In this document: positions 56,238 to 64,000 of the stretch, piece by piece
How positions within the stretch are numbered: position 1 is the stretch's first letter
How the letters are laid out: every line of letters starts with the position of its first letter
Assembly: GCA_965228265.1 (NCBI GenBank)
Contig: OZ245804.1
Span: 3,100,001 to 3,164,000, forward strand
Reading direction: 5' to 3'
Source: GCA-2732755 sp965228265
GTDB lineage: Bacteria > Planctomycetota > Phycisphaerae > Phycisphaerales > UBA1924
Length of the DNA: 64,000 nt
The notes under the pieces: generated by a model
The model's input: the letters and a program-made list of their open reading frames with translations, nothing else
What the model was told of the DNA's origin: nothing
The model's database searches: none
Made by a program: the position numbers and the translations under genes

Positions 56238-57302
56238 GTGATTGGGAAACCACTCCAGATCGGTGCGGTCGATCTCTCGACCAACATGCTCCTGGCTCCG
56301 ATGGCCGGGTATTGCGACCTCGCGTGGCGGCTCACGTGCCGATCCTTCGGGGGCGTCGGGCTGGCGTGCACGGATCTGCTCAGCCCCCACGGCCTGCTCC
56401 GCGGAACGCAGCACTCGCTCGATCTCGCCAAAACCAACGATCAGGACAAGCCGGTGGGCATGCAGCTTTACGGCTCGGACCCCGAGATCATGGCCGAGGG
56501 CGCCAAATGGGCCGCCCGAAACGGCGCGACGATCGTCGATATCAACATGGGCTGCCCGGTGGACAAGGTCGTCAAGAAAGACGGCGGGTCGAAGCTCATG
56601 TGCGACATGGGCCAGGCGGTGGGTATCGCCGAGGCCGTGCGCAAGGCGCTGCCCGATGAGATCCCGCTGACGGCGAAGATGCGTCTTGGCTGGGATGAAG
56701 CCGCGTACGAGAACGACTGCGCCCCGAAGCTGGCGTGCCGATTGATCGATGTGGGGTGCGCGGCGATTACGGTGCACGGGCGCACGACGGAGATGCGTTT
56801 CAAGGGCGACTGCCGGCGCGAGGGCATCAACCGCGTGGTGGACGCGGTTTCGGCGCACACGAACGGCGCGATCCCCGTCATCGGCAACGGCGACGTCAAC
56901 GCCGCCGAGGACGCGCTCGACATGCTCCGCGAAACGGGCTGCGCGGGCGTGATGATCGGTCGAGGCTCGCTTGCGAAGCCCTGGATCTTCCGCGATGCGT
57001 GGTCGCTGCAGACGACCGGCGAGCTGCCCGAGCCCCCCACCGTCGACGAGATCGCGGCGATGGTGCTCGGCTTCTTCGAGCTGATGCTCGAATTCCGCAA
57101 CGAGCACTACGCGATGCACAAGCTGCGCACGCGGATCAGCTGGTTCATCAAGACGATGAACACGCGGGCAATCAGCTGCAAGCCACTGGGCGAGGCGATC
57201 CGTGGGGCCAAAAACGCGGACGACGTGCGCCGGGTGATGGATGAGTTCCTGGCGGGCGGGCATCGGCTGATCGCCGGCCAGCGCGAGACGCTCCCCGCCT
57301 GA
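56238..57302 (+). CDS. dusB: tRNA-dihydrouridine synthase
   Basis: 354 residues from a GTG (VIGKPLQIGAVDLSTNMLLA). FMN-dependent TIM-barrel enzyme that reduces uridines in tRNA D loops: LAPMAGYCDLAWR, the catalytic Cys in INMGCPVDKVVKKDGGS, MRLGWDE, VHGRTTEMRFKG, GNGDVN and GVMIGRGSLAKPWIF are all present. The length and motifs suit the DusB subgroup. Extending the frame to 56160 would run through the divergent promoter region. A 111-nt gap follows, with no terminator I can call. Confidence 0.9.
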   Translation: MIGKPLQIGAVDLSTNMLLAPMAGYCDLAWRLTCRSFGGVGLACTDLLSPHGLLRGTQHSLDLAKTNDQDKPVGMQLYGSDPEIMAEGAKWAARNGATIVDINMGCPVDKVVKKDGGSKLMCDMGQAVGIAEAVRKALPDEIPLTAKMRLGWDEAAYENDCAPKLACRLIDVGCAAITVHGRTTEMRFKGDCRREGINRVVDAVSAHTNGAIPVIGNGDVNAAEDALDMLRETGCAGVMIGRGSLAKPWIFRDAWSLQTTGELPEPPTVDEIAAMVLGFFELMLEFRNEHYAMHKLRTRISWFIKTMNTRAISCKPLGEAIRGAKNADDVRRVMDEFLAGGHRLIAGQRETLPA

Positions 57303-57413
57303 TCGGGCGAGCGCCATCGGGTGCAATCAGGGAAAATCCCAAACGGATGACAGGTCTCCCGTGTGTGCGCATCTGCGTGCCTGTCCGGTGCCACGCACCA
57401 CAAGGGGGACACC

Positions 57414-58310
57414 ATGACGATCTCACGTCGAGGCTTTGCCAGTGCGCAGTGGAAGCTCCCGGTCGCGGGTATCGCGGCTGCGGGGTGTATGGGGCTCATA
57501 ATCTGGAACCTCATCCCCTCGCGCAGCGAGCGCACCGACAAGCCCAAGCCCACACTCGTCCGCGCCGACGGCACGACGCCCGAGCCCCAACGCCGAACCC
57601 GGCCGGAAGAGATGAACTGGGAGAGCGCCGCCGAGGACGAGGGACGCGAGTACACATTCGAGCGTGTCTCGAACGCGGGCGACGTCGCGGGGCAGATGGA
57701 GGCGATGTCGCAGGTCATCGGCGCACTCAACGGCGACCCGTCGAATGGCGAAAGCTCGCTCGGCGGGAGCGTCCGCGCGTTCCTCGAACCTCTCAACGCG
57801 GGCAACGAGGCGGCGCTGACAGAGGCGGTCACCAGCCTCGGCGGGAGCGTGGAGCCCGACGAAGAGGGCGACATCCCAACCGAGGGCCTCTACACGCTCT
57901 TTTCGGGGCTGCTCCGGTTCGCCTCGCTCGACACGAGCAACATCGAGGTCCGCCCCCCCACACAGGACGTGGTCGGCCAGGACAACATCAGCGTGAACAT
58001 GAACCGCAACGTCGATGCAGACCCGGTGACGGGCGAGGATGTCGAAACGGTGTCGAGCACGATCTCGGGGGCGCCGATGCGGCTCTTTCCTGACGCCGCC
58101 AGCGCCGAGGCGACGGGCAAGCTCGTCGAGCTCCGTCTGCCGTTCCTGGCCAAGGGCTCCAGGACCGAAACGCCCGACGTTGTCGTGAATCTGCAGATGC
58201 GGCAGATGTCGGGCGGCCGATGGCAGCCGGCGGGCTTTGTCGTGGATGTGCGGAACGAGGAACTGATGAACGAGGTCATGCAGGCCTTGATGTCACGCCG
58301 GGGCGGCTGA
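57414..58310 (+). CDS. Membrane-anchored protein of unknown function
   Basis: 298 residues from MTISRRGFA, after AAGGGGGA as ribosome site. A single N-terminal helix (LPVAGIAAAGCMGLIIWNL) anchors a mostly acidic periplasmic domain. GISGAPMRLF-type and RQMSGGRWQPAGFVVDVRNE segments near the C terminus look structured; the first 60 residues after the anchor are a charged linker. Family not recognised. The pseudopilin gene starts 13 nt downstream, so these two are likely partners. Confidence 0.7.
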   Translation: MTISRRGFASAQWKLPVAGIAAAGCMGLIIWNLIPSRSERTDKPKPTLVRADGTTPEPQRRTRPEEMNWESAAEDEGREYTFERVSNAGDVAGQMEAMSQVIGALNGDPSNGESSLGGSVRAFLEPLNAGNEAALTEAVTSLGGSVEPDEEGDIPTEGLYTLFSGLLRFASLDTSNIEVRPPTQDVVGQDNISVNMNRNVDADPVTGEDVETVSSTISGAPMRLFPDAASAEATGKLVELRLPFLAKGSRTETPDVVVNLQMRQMSGGRWQPAGFVVDVRNEELMNEVMQALMSRRGG

Positions 58311-58323
58311 GAAAGGGACGAGG

Positions 58324-59091
58324 ATGAAACGCGGATTCACACTCATCGAGGTTCTAGTGGTCATCGCGATCGTCAGCCTTCTGATCGCGATCACGCTGCC
58401 GGCGCTCGGCTCGGCGCGGACGACCGCCCGTCAGACGCTCTCGCTCACGAACGTGCGTTCGATCGGGCAGACGTTCTCGATGTACGCCGACACGCACGGG
58501 ACGTACCCGTTTCCCGGCCAGGTCGAGGATGTCGATGTGCCGGGCGGTGAGCTGATCTACAGCTTCGAGTGGTTCCCGCGCGGGGCGATCGTGGCGACCT
58601 CGAGCATCTGGCAGTTCGGCACGCTCTGGCCCGCACTGGTCAGCAACATCACGCCCTGGGAAGAGGCGTATTCGACGTGGGTCAGCCCGGGGCGCGACAA
58701 GTCGCTCCCGACGCTCGAGGACATCTTCCTGGATCTCGAGCCGCACGAGGTGGTGAGCTACGAGTACAGCAACAGCTTCCTCGCCTCGCACCGCAACTGG
58801 CAGGAGAACGCGGTGGAGGATCCCAAGCAGCTCGGCCCGAGGCGCCCCGACGAGGTGACGTACGCCTCGCAGAAGGTCATGCTCTGGGACCGGCACCTGA
58901 CGTACCTGACGGAGCAGCCCGAGATCATCGAGGGCCACTACGACGCGGACACGCCGATGGTCTTCGCCGACATGCACGGGGCGGTGCATAACCCCCTGGA
59001 TGCGGAGGAGGGCGCGGCGAACCCGAACAACCAGACGGACATCCGTCGGCTGCACAACACGCCGAACGGGGTGCGGGGCCGGGACTACTGA
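58324..59091 (+). CDS. Pseudopilin-like protein (prepilin-type N terminus)
   Basis: 255 residues starting MKRGFTLIEVLVVIAIVSLL, the prepilin cleavage/methylation signature. The following LTNVRSIGQTFSMYAD is the DUF1559-like helix. The C-terminal MVFADMHGAVHN stands where other copies have H-X9-DG, so the motif is degenerate. It directly follows the anchored protein at 57414. No secretion ATPase is nearby, so it must use a pilus/T2SS machine encoded elsewhere. Confidence 0.85.
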   Translation: MKRGFTLIEVLVVIAIVSLLIAITLPALGSARTTARQTLSLTNVRSIGQTFSMYADTHGTYPFPGQVEDVDVPGGELIYSFEWFPRGAIVATSSIWQFGTLWPALVSNITPWEEAYSTWVSPGRDKSLPTLEDIFLDLEPHEVVSYEYSNSFLASHRNWQENAVEDPKQLGPRRPDEVTYASQKVMLWDRHLTYLTEQPEIIEGHYDADTPMVFADMHGAVHNPLDAEEGAANPNNQTDIRRLHNTPNGVRGRDY

Positions 59092-59365
59092 CCCGGCCGA
59101 GCCTCGGGCCATACCGGACCTGGCGGCCCGCCCCTGTTTGCCCCCCCCAAAGCCCTATCATTTCCTGGCGCGTCCTGCTCGCTTCAAACCGGGCAGGACG
59201 TTCCGGTTTTGTGATCGGTGCGCTCAGATTCATGCCCATAGGGTCAACGCAACCCGGGGTGGGTGGTACCGTACAGTGGAGAGGCCGGCGGACTTGCCGG
59301 TCCGAGGGGTTGAGAACACGATTTGGTCCCGGGGCCGCTCGGTCCCCGTTCCGGAAGAGGATGAA

Positions 59366-60523
59366 ATGAAGATGCGAGCCCACACCGCCGCGTTCGTTGC
59401 CGCCCTTGTCGCGATTGCCGGGGCCCCGGTGTCCATGGCCCAGACCGTCACAGAGCCAGCCGCGAGCACCGCGAGCCAGACCGGCCCGCGCCTGACGCTC
59501 AGCACCGAAACTGTCGATTTCGGCGAGATCGACGACAGCGGCCCCGTCTCCACCAAGGTCACCATCACCAACGAGGGTGACGAGGTCCTCGAGATCGGCA
59601 ACATCCATGTGACCTGCGGCTGCACCGCGGGCGAAGTCGGCACCAAGACCCTCAAGCCGGGCGAGTCGACCGATCTGACCGTCAACTTCGACGCCCGCAA
59701 CCGCTCGGGCCAGCAGCACGGCAAGCGCGTGACGATCGACTCCAACGACCCCACCGGCGCCAAGTCGATCGCGATCGACGTCTGGGTGCTCCCCCGCGTC
59801 GTGGTCGAGCCGGGCCTGGCCAGCTTCGGTCAGGTCGTGCAGGGTGAATCCAAGTCCGTCGTGTTGAGTGTCAAGGGCATGTCCACCGACTTCGAGGTGC
59901 TCAGCGCGAGCGTCGACCGAGAGGACGCCTTCAGCGTCAAGCTGCTTGAGCCCAAGGTGACCGAACGCGAGCACCCCCGGACCGGCGAGACGATCGAGGT
60001 CGGCGAGTCGCTCATCGAGGTGCATATGTCCGATCAGGCCCGCGTGGGCCGGATCGACGGCGGCATCCGTATCGAGACCAACGACCCGAACTCGCCCGTC
60101 AAGACCATCCGCGTGACCGCGGTCGTCGCGGGCGATATCTCCGCCGAGCCGACGCGTGTTTCGCTGGCGGCCCTGACACCGGGCGAGACGTTCGAGGAGA
60201 CGTTCAAGCTGGTCAGCGCCCGCGGCAAGCCGTTCCAGATCAAGAAGGCGACGCTCGTCACCTCGACGATGAGCACGCTCGACCGCGACCAGATCGAGGT
60301 CAGCTACGAGCCGATCCCCAAGCCCGAGGATGAGAACGAGAAGGCCGAGGTCGGCTACATCGTGACGGTCAAGGGCCAGGCGACGGACTCGATGCGGATC
60401 ATCCAGGGCAGCATCGTGATGCTGACCGACGCCGAGGGTCAGCGTGTGGTCCGCACGCCGATCACGGGTGTGGTCCGTGCCCAGAACGCCGCGGCGGACC
60501 AGTCGCAGAGCCGGGGCCGCTGA
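59366..60523 (+). CDS. DUF1573-domain exported protein
   Basis: 385 residues from MKMRAHTAAF (ribosome site AGAGGATG). A signal peptide ends near VSMAQ. The mature protein opens with an immunoglobulin-like DUF1573 unit: TVDFGEIDDSG, VTITNEGDEVLEI, then the hallmark HVTCGCTAGEV and LKPGESTDLTVNFDARNRSG. Two further Ig-like stretches follow. The CGC pair is a typical but uncharacterised feature, possibly redox active. It heads a trio with a rhodanese and a MauE-type protein; stop and next start are 2 nt apart. The 275 nt upstream hold no gene. Confidence 0.85.
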   Translation: MKMRAHTAAFVAALVAIAGAPVSMAQTVTEPAASTASQTGPRLTLSTETVDFGEIDDSGPVSTKVTITNEGDEVLEIGNIHVTCGCTAGEVGTKTLKPGESTDLTVNFDARNRSGQQHGKRVTIDSNDPTGAKSIAIDVWVLPRVVVEPGLASFGQVVQGESKSVVLSVKGMSTDFEVLSASVDREDAFSVKLLEPKVTEREHPRTGETIEVGESLIEVHMSDQARVGRIDGGIRIETNDPNSPVKTIRVTAVVAGDISAEPTRVSLAALTPGETFEETFKLVSARGKPFQIKKATLVTSTMSTLDRDQIEVSYEPIPKPEDENEKAEVGYIVTVKGQATDSMRIIQGSIVMLTDAEGQRVVRTPITGVVRAQNAAADQSQSRGR

Positions 60524-60525
60524 TC

Positions 60526-61137
60526 GTGTTCAAGGCATACATGCTCAAACTCGCCGGGATCGTGGTTGTTGGCTCGGCAGCCGGGATCACCAACTGGGCG
60601 ATCAACCCGCCGCTGAAGCTCCATCTCGATGAGATGGACGAGGCCTCGGGCACGGTTGTGCTTCCGACGAAACCCAAGCAGACCGAGCCCAAACAGACCG
60701 AAACCGACCCGGCAACTGAAACTGGTGAGCAGGCCGAGCCCGAGGTGGTGCTGGAACCCGAGGCAAGCGAGACGATCATCCTCAAGCGGGAGATCACGCT
60801 CGACCAGGCGCGGATGCTCTTCGAGAACGGCCTGGCGGACTTTGTGGATGCCCGGCCCGCCGACGAGTACGAGGACGGGCACATTCTCGGGGCGTACAAC
60901 GCGCCGCCCGACGCCTTCAACCGCGGCACGCCGGCGGTGGTCGACTTCTTCGAGGAAGACCGCCGGATTGTGGTCTACTGCTCAGGCGGCGACTGCCACG
61001 ACTCGCACGTCGTGATCGAGCAGATGATGCTCATCCGTCCGGAGCTGACGCTGCTGCACGTCTTCACCGACGGGTACCCCGCTTGGACCGAGGCGGGCCT
61101 GCCGACCGATATTGGTCCTGACCCCCTGGCGGAGTGA
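60526..61137 (+). CDS. Membrane-anchored rhodanese-domain protein
   Basis: 203 residues with a GTG start. One N-terminal helix (LAGIVVVGSAAGITNWAI), a linker rich in Lys-Gln-Thr-Glu repeats, and a rhodanese domain (about 95-195) with FVDARPADEYEDGHILGAYN, then the active-site loop YCSGGDCHDS (Cys followed by SGGDC) and GYPAWTEAGLP. It could carry persulfide sulfur in the periplasm. It lies between the DUF1573 and MauE genes in a tight operon. Confidence 0.87.
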   Translation: MFKAYMLKLAGIVVVGSAAGITNWAINPPLKLHLDEMDEASGTVVLPTKPKQTEPKQTETDPATETGEQAEPEVVLEPEASETIILKREITLDQARMLFENGLADFVDARPADEYEDGHILGAYNAPPDAFNRGTPAVVDFFEEDRRIVVYCSGGDCHDSHVVIEQMMLIRPELTLLHVFTDGYPAWTEAGLPTDIGPDPLAE

Positions 61138-61144
61138 GGACCGG

Positions 61145-61690
61145 ATGGCAGACGCAACAAAACCCCGTGGGCCGCAGAACGCCGGCACCTTTGCCAGTTG
61201 GCTCTCGCTGATCGGTCGCCTGGGCGCCGGTCAGGTGTTCATCTTCGCCGGTCTGATCAAGGTCGCCGACCCTGCCGAGGTGGCGCGGTCGATCCAGGCC
61301 TTTGGGGTGGTCGAGAACGACTCGCTCATCTCGCTGGCTGCGTACGTCATCCCCTGGACCGAGATCATCGCGGGCGTGCTGCTCGTGGCGGGTCTCTTCA
61401 CGCGGGCGGCGGCGACGGTCATCCTGCTCATGCTCGCCGGGTTCGTGGCACTGATCCTCAACGCGATGAACAAGGGCCAGGAGCTGACCTGCGGCTGCTT
61501 CGGCAAGATCGAGCTCTTCTGCAGCGGGCCGCTGGGCCTGTGCAATTTGATTCAGGACGGCGTCTTTGCCGCCCTGGCTCTGATGCCCCTCGTCCTCGGT
61601 GGCGGCCGGGCCTCGGCAGACGCCCTGGGCAAGGCCCCCACCGACCCCTACGCGAGCTACGGCGAGGACGAGGACGAGGCCTTCGACTAA
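61145..61690 (+). CDS. MauE/DoxX-type redox-associated membrane protein
   Basis: 181 residues from MADATKPRG, 7 nt after the rhodanese stop. Four membrane helices (GAGQVFIFAGLIKVADP, WTEIIAGVLLVAGLF, VILLMLAGFVALILNAM, VFAALALMPLVLGG) with the MauE-type LTCGCFGKIELFCSGPLGLC cysteine loop. MauE helps thiol/disulfide chemistry in methylamine dehydrogenase maturation; here it probably works with the rhodanese and the CGC protein upstream. The tail is acidic (YGEDEDEAFD). Confidence 0.87.
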   Translation: MADATKPRGPQNAGTFASWLSLIGRLGAGQVFIFAGLIKVADPAEVARSIQAFGVVENDSLISLAAYVIPWTEIIAGVLLVAGLFTRAAATVILLMLAGFVALILNAMNKGQELTCGCFGKIELFCSGPLGLCNLIQDGVFAALALMPLVLGGGRASADALGKAPTDPYASYGEDEDEAFD

Positions 61691-61723
61691 GGCCAAAGCC
61701 ACCGGATACCCAGAAACCAGATG

Positions 61724-61761
61724 CCCTCACCCCGGCCCTCACCCCAGATGGGAGAGGGAGG
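61724..61761. repeat. CCCTCACCCC...GGGAGAGGGAG dispersed repeat
   Basis: Inverted, diverged copy of the element at 801-838. It lies 34 nt after the MauE-like gene and could end that transcript, but the T tract is absent. Confidence 0.65.
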
Positions 61762-61872
61762 AAGATTCGCCCCTCGACGATCCAGAGCGACCCGCCTACG
61801 CTCTGTGTCCACGGAACTTCCGTTGTCGGGCCTGTTTGAGCCCGGCCAGAACGACCAGAACGGAGACAGCAG

Positions 61873-62118
61873 ATGAGCAGGTTCAACCGATTCGGCCCCG
61901 GCGGCCCCAAGCCCAAGGCAACCAAGACCTCCAACAAGGACGTCACCTACGTCGATTGGAAGGACTACGAGGCCCTCCGCCGCATGATGAGCCCGAACGG
62001 CAAGATCTACAGCCGCAAGCGCCTCAGCACCACCGCCCGCGAGCAGGCGATGATCGCTCAGGCGATCAAGCGTGCCCGCTTCATGGGGCTGCTGCCGTAC
62101 ACCTCGGCGACCCTCTGA
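61873..62118 (+). CDS. rpsR: 30S ribosomal protein S18
   Basis: 81 residues. The S18 core is seen in VTYVDWKDYEALRRMMSPNG, KIYSRKRLSTTAREQ and AQAIKRARFMGLLPYTS. It binds the platform of the 30S subunit with S6, whose gene is not next to it here. The N-terminal 20 residues are a Lys/Pro-rich extension. A GGAGACAGCAG ribosome site precedes ATG, and a GGGCCTGTTTGAGCCCGG stem is in the leader at about 61834-61852. The next gene starts 29 nt after the stop. Confidence 0.94.
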   Translation: MSRFNRFGPGGPKPKATKTSNKDVTYVDWKDYEALRRMMSPNGKIYSRKRLSTTAREQAMIAQAIKRARFMGLLPYTSATL

Positions 62119-62146
62119 CGGGCGGCTCCGGTTCGGAGCCCACACG

Positions 62147-62638
62147 ATGACACGAGACTACGCCCGGATCCGAGACGAACTCGATCGCGCGATCAGTGCG
62201 CCCATGTCGCGCGACGAGCGCATGCAGGTGTTCGTCGATGTCCTGTGGCCCATCCTCTCCCCCACCGGCGTGAGCTGGCTCGGGTTCTACTCGCGGGCCG
62301 GGGGCGCCGATGAGATGCTGCTCGAAGCGAGGCGCGACAAGCCCGCGTGCTCGCCCATTGGGCTGCACGGCGCGTGCGGGCAAGCAGCGCTGACCAGGAC
62401 CACGCTCGTCGTCACGGATGTCGCCAAGCTCGGCGAGGGCTACGTCGCCTGCGATCCGCGGGATCTGAGCGAACTGGTCATCCCGCTCTTCGATGAATCG
62501 GGCGACTGCTGGGGCGTCTATGACGCGGACAGCTTCGATGCAGGATCGTTCGATGCGCAGGACGCCGAGCGTGTGCGCGAGCTGCTCGTTGTTGCGGGCC
62601 TGACGACCGATGTGCCCGTCGAAATCAAGACGATCTAG
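62147..62638 (+). CDS. msrC: GAF-domain free methionine-(R)-sulfoxide reductase-like protein
   Basis: 163 residues. The fRMsr pattern is clear: ACSPIGLHGACGQA and VVTDVAKLGEGYVACDPRDL with SELVIPLFDE. This gives the three cysteines used for catalysis and resolution in E. coli MsrC-type enzymes (Cys in ACS, GACG and ACDP). It would reduce free methionine-R-sulfoxide in the cytosol. The N-terminal helices are normal. The stop is shared with the convergent pseudouridine synthase gene (CTAG). Confidence 0.85.
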   Translation: MTRDYARIRDELDRAISAPMSRDERMQVFVDVLWPILSPTGVSWLGFYSRAGGADEMLLEARRDKPACSPIGLHGACGQAALTRTTLVVTDVAKLGEGYVACDPRDLSELVIPLFDESGDCWGVYDADSFDAGSFDAQDAERVRELLVVAGLTTDVPVEIKTI

Positions 62639-63303
62639 AACGGCACTTCCGATTCAAAGTCGACGAGACGCTTGCTGCCGGGCGGGCGGATGCTGAGCCG
62701 GGCGGCGTGGAGCATGAGGCGGGGGTGATCCTCGCGGGCCGGGCCGTGCGCATAGAGGCGGTCGCCCAGGATCGGTGCGCCAAGGCCCTGCGGGTCGGCG
62801 CAGTGAACGCGGAGCTGGTGCGTGCGTCCGGTGACGGGGATGAGTTCGAGGCGGGTGCGTTCGGTTTCACGCGACAGGACGCGGAACTCCGTCTGCGCGG
62901 GCTTGCCCTCGTCCATGCAGACGATCTGGATCGGCCTGTTGGGCCAGTCGACGCGGAGTGGCAGATCGACGTAGCCCGTGTCGCGTTCGATGACGCCGTC
63001 GACCAGAGCGATGTAGGCCTTGCGGGTGAGTCGGTCCTGAAACTGGACGGAGAGATCCCGCTGGGCGCCGGCGTCGAGGGCGACGACGAGCAGGCCCGAG
63101 GTGTCCATATCGAGGCGGTGCACGACCATGGGGCCCGTGGCTTCGGGGAAGAGTTCGAGCACGCGCGCGATGACGCAGTCGGCTTTGTCCGGGCCGCGAC
63201 CGGGCACGCTGAGCAGGCCCGCGGGTTTGTCGACCACGACGAAGCGCTGATCCACGTGGACCAGGCGGAGTTCGAGCGAATCGCTTGCGGGGGTGTCGGT
63301 CAT
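62635..63303 (-). CDS. RluA-family pseudouridine synthase
   Basis: 222 residues from the ATG at 63303. The catalytic Asp is in VVHRLDMDTSGLLVVA; VDKPAGLLSVPGRG near the start, the Tyr/Arg region QDRLTRKAYIAL and PVTGRTHQLRVH complete the RluA fold. The small size, without an S4 domain, points to the RluA/TruC-like group that modifies rRNA or tRNA. TACAGT lies 6 nt before ATG. The longer frame to 63528 overlaps the divergent gene and is not protein-like. Confidence 0.9.
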   Translation of the reverse strand: MTDTPASDSLELRLVHVDQRFVVVDKPAGLLSVPGRGPDKADCVIARVLELFPEATGPMVVHRLDMDTSGLLVVALDAGAQRDLSVQFQDRLTRKAYIALVDGVIERDTGYVDLPLRVDWPNRPIQIVCMDEGKPAQTEFRVLSRETERTRLELIPVTGRTHQLRVHCADPQGLGAPILGDRLYAHGPAREDHPRLMLHAARLSIRPPGSKRLVDFESEVPF

Positions 63304-63309
63304 CCTTCG

Positions 63310-63337
63310 ACTGTACGGCTCAAGTATCTGATAGGCT
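63310..63337. promoter_or_regulatory. Back-to-back leaderless promoters
   Basis: Minus-strand TACAGT (63310-63315), 6 nt from the ATG at 63303, and plus-strand TAGGCT (63332-63337), 6 nt from the ATG at 63344. Only 40 nt separate the two start codons, so there is no space for leaders or for separate -35 elements that do not overlap. Confidence 0.5.
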
Positions 63338-63343
63338 TCCCGC

Positions 63344-64000
63344 ATGATCGAGCCGGAAGATTTCGGGCTGGACTGGGTGCAGACGCTCGCGCACGTGTCG
63401 GAGGCGTGCCGATGCCGGCTGCACGGCGCGTTCTGGCAGCAGTGGCACAAGGCGATCGATGACCACGAGCCGAGGCTCGAGACCATCTCGCCCGACGACG
63501 ACCCCTCCGACCCGACAGCCACACACACCTACGCGGGCGTGGGCAGCTGCCGAATCGGTTGCCGGCTCCAACTGCCCGAGGGCAAGGTGCGGGCGGTTCT
63601 GATGCTCCTGCACGGCTACGAGGACCCGCCCAAGCTTGCCGAGTCGATCGCCAGAACCCCTGTCGCGCCCGGCGTCGCGGTGATCGCGATGCGTGTGCGC
63701 GGCTACGCGGGCTCGCGAGCCGGTGTGGGCAACCTCTCGGCGAGTGAGCTCGGCTGGATCACGACGGGCCTCGAGCGGCCGCCCGAGGACGGCAAGCACG
63801 TCACCGAGTGGTGTGTCTCCCACGCCATCGCGGATCTCTTGCTCGGCATCCGGGCCGCCCGGCACAAGCTGGGGATGGAGCTGCCCGTCTATGTCCGGGG
63901 TGAGAGCTTCGGGGGCGGGCTCGCGGTGGTCGCGGCTGCTCGTTCCTGCGCGATGTCATGCTCGCACCCCGAGCAGCGGATCGACCGCATCGCGGTGGGT
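63344..64000 (+). CDS. Alpha/beta hydrolase, acetyl-esterase-like (cut by window end)
   Basis: 219 codons remain open to the end of the window. After a soluble N-terminal part (MIEPEDFGLDWVQTLAHVSE, YAGVGSCRIGCRLQLP), the region VRAVLMLLHGYEDPPKLAE gives the oxyanion hole, VAVIAMRVRGYAGSR continues the fold, and VYVRGESFGGGLAVVAAA is the GxSxG nucleophile elbow. The pattern suggests the acetylxylan esterase/cephalosporin-C deacetylase group. The catalytic Asp and His lie beyond the window. No signal peptide, so it is probably cytosolic. Confidence 0.75.
   Translation, partial: MIEPEDFGLDWVQTLAHVSEACRCRLHGAFWQQWHKAIDDHEPRLETISPDDDPSDPTATHTYAGVGSCRIGCRLQLPEGKVRAVLMLLHGYEDPPKLAESIARTPVAPGVAVIAMRVRGYAGSRAGVGNLSASELGWITTGLERPPEDGKHVTEWCVSHAIADLLLGIRAARHKLGMELPVYVRGESFGGGLAVVAAARSCAMSCSHPEQRIDRIAVG

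Overview
The window is a high-GC bacterial chromosome segment that looks like a planctomycete of the class Phycisphaerae. I infer this from three pseudopilins of the planctomycete DUF1559/H-X9-DG type, exported proteins ending in a PAP(A/S)-type sorting tail (a PEP-CTERM variant), a dockerin-like EF-hand tail on a secreted protein, a TPR-sulfotransferase, a GH3-family enzyme, and many dispersed palindromic intergenic repeats. There is no prophage, transposase, CRISPR array or rRNA operon. Two tRNA genes are present (Ala-CGC and Cys-GCA).

Layout. 1-5.5 kb: end of efp, aroK, trpF, a palindrome cluster, a rhomboid protease, citrate synthase, a lipoprotein and a YacP-like NYN nuclease. 5.7-9.1 kb: rpsU and a large K+-dependent-type membrane pyrophosphatase with a histidine-rich insert. 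9.1-15 kb: a pseudopilin, a cysteine-bearing membrane protein, a threonine dehydratase, an apparently non-coding structured region ending in a strong terminator, tRNA-Ala and a GGDEF/EAL protein. 15-20.5 kb: an Rrf2 regulator and a complete manganese-type ABC uptake locus (mntR, binding lipoprotein, ATPase, two permeases), in which both permeases end in a DtxR/MntR-like regulatory domain. 20.5-29 kb: a PLP decarboxylase, mutS, a PH-domain membrane protein, an aldo/keto reductase, a low-GC four-helix membrane protein, a thioredoxin-fold protein and a TPR-sulfotransferase. 29-34.6 kb: two tandemly duplicated exported sorting-tail proteins that share promoter and mRNA leader, then a minus-strand operon led by a Fur/Zur regulator whose promoter is covered by a 26-bp palindrome. 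34.6-38.8 kb: two cytoplasmic PAS chemoreceptors. 38.8-48 kb: rlmE, a BatA-like VWA protein, a Tat-exported alkaline phosphatase, a large lipoprotein, a MoxR ATPase, a cation/proton antiporter and tRNA-Cys. 48-57 kb: an exported protein, a lone nuoH, a coiled-coil protein, an NRDE/TANGO2 protein, GH3 plus alpha/beta hydrolase, a LolCDE-type exporter and dusB. 57-64 kb: an exported protein, a pseudopilin, a DUF1573-rhodanese-MauE trio, rpsR, a free-methionine-sulfoxide-reductase-like GAF protein, an RluA-type pseudouridine synthase and the start of an esterase.

Gene expression style. Many genes have a TANNNT -10-like hexamer ending only 5-8 nt before the start codon, with no room for a Shine-Dalgarno. 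This suggests leaderless transcription of at least about fifteen genes, including metal-regulated ones where palindromic operators cover the promoter. Genes inside operons commonly overlap by ATGA or GTGA, and three convergent gene pairs share their stop codons through a 4-nt overlap.

The most unusual content is the manganese locus with permease-regulator fusions, the Zur-type operon of exported proteins, the duplicated 45-nt mRNA leader element, the structured minus-strand region at about 12.0-12.3 kb, and a hairpin repeat family whose stems change in a compensatory way. All functional assignments rest on reading motifs by eye; no database search was possible.
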